A DNA stretch of 40,726 bases from Lentzea flava (GTDB lineage Bacteria; Actinomycetota; Actinomycetes; Mycobacteriales; Pseudonocardiaceae), in contig NZ_BMRE01000063.1 of assembly GCF_014648475.1 (NCBI RefSeq), positions 1 to 40,726 on the forward strand. Reading direction: 5' to 3'. Both the position numbers and the translations under genes were made by a program. This document shows, in pieces, positions 38,889-40,726 of this stretch. How positions within the stretch are numbered: the first letter of the stretch is position 1; each line of letters begins with the position of its first letter. The notes below the pieces were generated by a model, which saw only the letters and a program-made list of their open reading frames with translations, searched no databases and was not told the DNA's origin.

Positions 38889-39854
38889 TCACCAGGAGTT
38901 CATCATCTTGGCGCGAAGGCGCCATGGTGCGGCGCTGAACAGTTTCGCCATCGCGGCCGACGTACCGCGTACGTCCTCACGGCCGGACAGATACGCACGC
39001 TGCAGTTCGGCCGGGAGCTGGAAGAACAGCTCGAAGAAGTCCCTCGTCTCGTCGGCGTCCATGCGCAGCAGCACTTCCAGGCCGAACCGCCTGAGTTTGT
39101 GGACGATGCGCGCGCTGCGGGACCAGATGACGTGCTTCGGGTCCTCGCCTGCCTTGACGGCCTGGGCGACCTTCGGGGCGAGGTCGAGTGACGTCGCGAC
39201 GCTGTAGCCGGTCGCGGGGTGGATGAAGCCCGCTGACGCGCCGAACGCCAGGCCATCGGCCCGTGGTGCGTCGAGGGGGAAGCGGACGCGTTCTTCCTGT
39301 GGGCCCGGTTCCAGCCGTGTGTGGAGTCTGCGGCGGAGTTCGCTGAGCGGCATGCCTGGGCGACGGGCCAGACAGGTCTCCTCGACCAGCAGCTTGTTGC
39401 CACCGAGCGGGACTCGGTAGAGGAACGTGTCGCCGTTGCGCCAGTCCATCAGCGTGGTCTCGGTGCAGTCGGACTCGATGATCGTGCCCACGGCCGTCTG
39501 TTCGGCACGGCCCTTGCGCGCGCCTGTGGCGTTGAACGTGTAGCGCGCTTCCGCTGGTTCTTTGAGGACCTGCACGTCCGGTGGCAGCTCGTGGAGGCGT
39601 GCGTTGTCGAGCACGACATAGGTGCGTTGGATCAGGTGCTCCTCGCGCGCGTACGCGCGAACAGTCGTGCTGATGGCCTTGGTGGGCGTGTCAGGTGGGA
39701 GTTCGTCGGCCCACGCGCCGTAGGTCGCCGTCCAGGGACGATGCGGGTGACGGTCGACGATCGCGGTGTCGAGACCTTCCCGCGCGCACGCGCGGGCCAG
39801 CGCGCGGCCGGCCGGGCCACCACCGATCACGAGCACGTCGAACACGAGGTCCAT
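38889..39854 (-). CDS. Lycopene cyclase-family flavoprotein (CrtL/CrtY type)
   Basis: A 321-residue FAD-binding protein. The dinucleotide-binding fold is VFDVLVIGGGPAGRALARAC followed by an acidic DRHPHRPW. TATYGAWADEL resembles the family TYGVW motif, and LAFGASAGFIHPATGYSVAT is the conserved FAD/substrate region. It is shorter than plant and cyanobacterial cyclases (~400) but close to actinobacterial relatives. Carotenoid ring closure is likely, but no other carotenoid genes are nearby. ATG at 39854 is chosen; it shares two bases with the divergent nitroreductase ATG, so one of these starts may be wrong. Confidence 0.8.
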   Translation of the reverse strand: MDLVFDVLVIGGGPAGRALARACAREGLDTAIVDRHPHRPWTATYGAWADELPPDTPTKAISTTVRAYAREEHLIQRTYVVLDNARLHELPPDVQVLKEPAEARYTFNATGARKGRAEQTAVGTIIESDCTETTLMDWRNGDTFLYRVPLGGNKLLVEETCLARRPGMPLSELRRRLHTRLEPGPQEERVRFPLDAPRADGLAFGASAGFIHPATGYSVATSLDLAPKVAQAVKAGEDPKHVIWSRSARIVHKLRRFGLEVLLRMDADETRDFFELFFQLPAELQRAYLSGREDVRGTSAAMAKLFSAAPWRLRAKMMNSW

Positions 39855-40323
39855 GATTGACGCCGTGGCCAAGACCTTCCGCTCGACCCTCCTCCGGCGC
39901 GTCGGCAACGTCGTCATCAGCCGTGCCGTCGCCCTCGGCATCGCGCCCTCCCACTACGTGCTGCTGTCCATCCGCGGACGGCGCAGCGGTGCGGAGCGCA
40001 CGATCCCCATCCGCCTGATGCGCCACGACGGCCAGGAGTGGTTCGTCGCGCCGTACGGAGTCCGCGACTGGGTGCACAACGCACGGGCTGCCGGCGAAGC
40101 GGTCGTGCGAAGGGGACGTAGGTCACGTCGAGTTCGTTTGACCGAGGTTTCCGCGGCTGTCGCGGCGCCGGTGCTGGCCGCGTACGTGAAGAAGGAGCCC
40201 GTGACGAGGCCTTTCTTCGACGCACGCGTCGGCGACCCGGTCTCGGCGTTCGAGGCGGAGGCCGACCGCCACCCGGTGTTCCGCGTCGAGAACATGCAGG
40301 TCAGCGGTGGTGCGGGTGCATAG
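39853..40323 (+). CDS. Deazaflavin (F420)-dependent nitroreductase-family protein (DUF385)
   Basis: A 156-residue protein of the actinobacterial DUF385/FDOR family. The beta-barrel core shows YVLLSIRGRRSGAERTIPIR, then RHDGQEWFVAPYGVRDWVHN, then AAGEAVVRRGRRSRRVRLTE. The segment RGRRSGAERTIPI is the family's F420 phosphate region. Substrates are unknown. ATG at 39853 overlaps the leftward gene's ATG; a GTG at 39865 is an alternative start. Its 5' region then lies inside the other gene, so one or both starts may need revision. Confidence 0.82.
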   Translation: MIDAVAKTFRSTLLRRVGNVVISRAVALGIAPSHYVLLSIRGRRSGAERTIPIRLMRHDGQEWFVAPYGVRDWVHNARAAGEAVVRRGRRSRRVRLTEVSAAVAAPVLAAYVKKEPVTRPFFDARVGDPVSAFEAEADRHPVFRVENMQVSGGAGA

Positions 40324-40336
40324 GTGACCCCCCGAT

Positions 40337-40365
40337 TTGGAGAGCCGATCACCCCGGTGTAATGT
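40337..40365 (+). promoter_or_regulatory. rRNA operon promoter P1
   Basis: TTGGAG (40337-40342) and TAATGT (40360-40365) with a 17-bp spacer lie 300 bp before 16S. The TAnnnT -10 type is common in actinobacteria. Confidence 0.5.
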
Positions 40366-40452
40366 TCTCTCTGCCAGCGCGGAACGGGCCGGAAATCAAA
40401 ACCGGAACGAGCGGGGCACAAGCCGGAGACAAAGAGCCTCTGAGAGGCCGAT

Positions 40453-40482
40453 TTGACACCGGCGCGAAACACCAAATAAGCT
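40453..40482 (+). promoter_or_regulatory. rRNA operon promoter P2
   Basis: A perfect TTGACA -35 (40453-40458) and TAAGCT -10 (40477-40482) are separated by 18 bp. It is the strongest promoter match in the window and sits where rrn promoters normally do. Confidence 0.75.
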
Positions 40483-40508
40483 TCAGACACACCAGCCCCG
40501 AGTGAAAC

Positions 40509-40654
40509 TCTCCGGAAACGGAGATTGGATCCGGTGAGCGCGTGTTCTTTGAGAACTCAACAGCGTGCCGAAACACAGCCAGTAATATGAAACCCCTCGT
40601 CAGGGGTTTCCTTTGAGAATGTTTTACCAGATTGCCAGACCTATTCCGTCTGGC
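40509..40654 (+). other. rRNA leader with antitermination and processing structures
   Basis: A hairpin with a GAAA loop (TCTCCG/CGGAGA, 40509-40524) lies at the front. TGTTCTTTGAGAACTC (40543-40558), the boxA-like element typical of actinobacterial rRNA leaders, follows. Further stems are GAAACCCCT/AGGGGTTTC (40589-40610) and GCCAGAC/GTCTGGC (40634-40654). The last may pair or serve in RNase III processing just before 16S. The 347-bp gap 40324-40670 contains no gene. Confidence 0.75.
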
Positions 40655-40670
40655 CGATCAAACTAAGTCC

Positions 40671-40726
40671 TTATTGGAGAGTTTGATCCTGGCTCAGGAC
40701 GAACGCTGGCGGCGTGCTTAACACAT
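40671..40726 (+). rRNA. rrs: 16S rRNA, 5' end (partial)
   Basis: The universal AGAGTTTGATCCTGGCTCAG primer region starts at 40678, which is E. coli position 8, so the mature 5' end is near 40671. The next bases (GACGAACGCTGGCGGCGTGC) are actinobacterial. The gene runs off the right edge. Confidence 0.98.

Overview
The window is high-GC actinobacterial chromosome, most likely from the order Pseudonocardiales (Lentzea/Saccharothrix-like; this is inferred from gene content, not from a search). The support is GTG/TTG starts, ATGA and GTGA gene overlaps, a four-gene conservon, a SufR-headed suf operon next to an MptB-type mannosyltransferase, and a 16S rRNA gene beginning at the right edge.

Layout. 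1-2.5 kb: the 3' part of an alpha/beta hydrolase, convergent with an actP-type acetate symporter and its DUF485 partner. 2.8-7.0 kb: conservon cvnABCD, in which the CvnD GTPase looks degenerate, closed by a perfect 32-bp palindrome. 7.2-10.7 kb: small accessory genes (Uma2 nuclease fold, a membrane-anchored DUF5919-like protein, a DinB-like protein divergent from a GbsR/MarR regulator with two operator-like palindromes between them, and an ankyrin protein). 10.7-13.3 kb: heme A synthase and an ABC exporter. 13.5-21.7 kb: DUF998 membrane protein, an in-frame DMT-transporter/GT4-glycosyltransferase fusion, a giant patatin-like protein, and a DUF222-HNH endonuclease gene enclosed by long inverted repeats. 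21.8-29.9 kb: mptB, then divergent sufR-sufB-sufD-Rieske ferredoxin-sufC-sufS-sufU-sufT, ending in a clear terminator. In mycobacteria the ctaA/ABC block sits directly beside mptB-suf, so the 13.5-21.7 kb segment looks like an insertion into a conserved neighbourhood.

30.0-30.9 kb holds a promoter, a 29-residue membrane peptide with a strong ribosome binding site, an intrinsic terminator, and only about 15 bp later a tight array of seven tRNA genes. Several of these tRNAs are non-canonical: two have leucine anticodons but short variable loops, and one has a minimal D-arm. The terminator leaves little room for a separate promoter, so the unit may work by read-through or attenuation. This array and the inverted-repeat HNH element are the two most unusual systems in the window.

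30.9-40.3 kb: Nudix hydrolase, CBS protein, a compact terpenoid operon (class II diterpene cyclase with a DxDD motif, cytochrome P450, UbiA-superfamily prenyltransferase) convergent with a DUF574 methyltransferase, then a YbdK-type carboxylate-amine ligase, an EAL-CBS-GGDEF protein, a lycopene-cyclase-like flavoprotein and a deazaflavin-dependent nitroreductase. 40.3-40.7 kb: rRNA promoters, a structured leader and the first ~56 nt of 16S rRNA.
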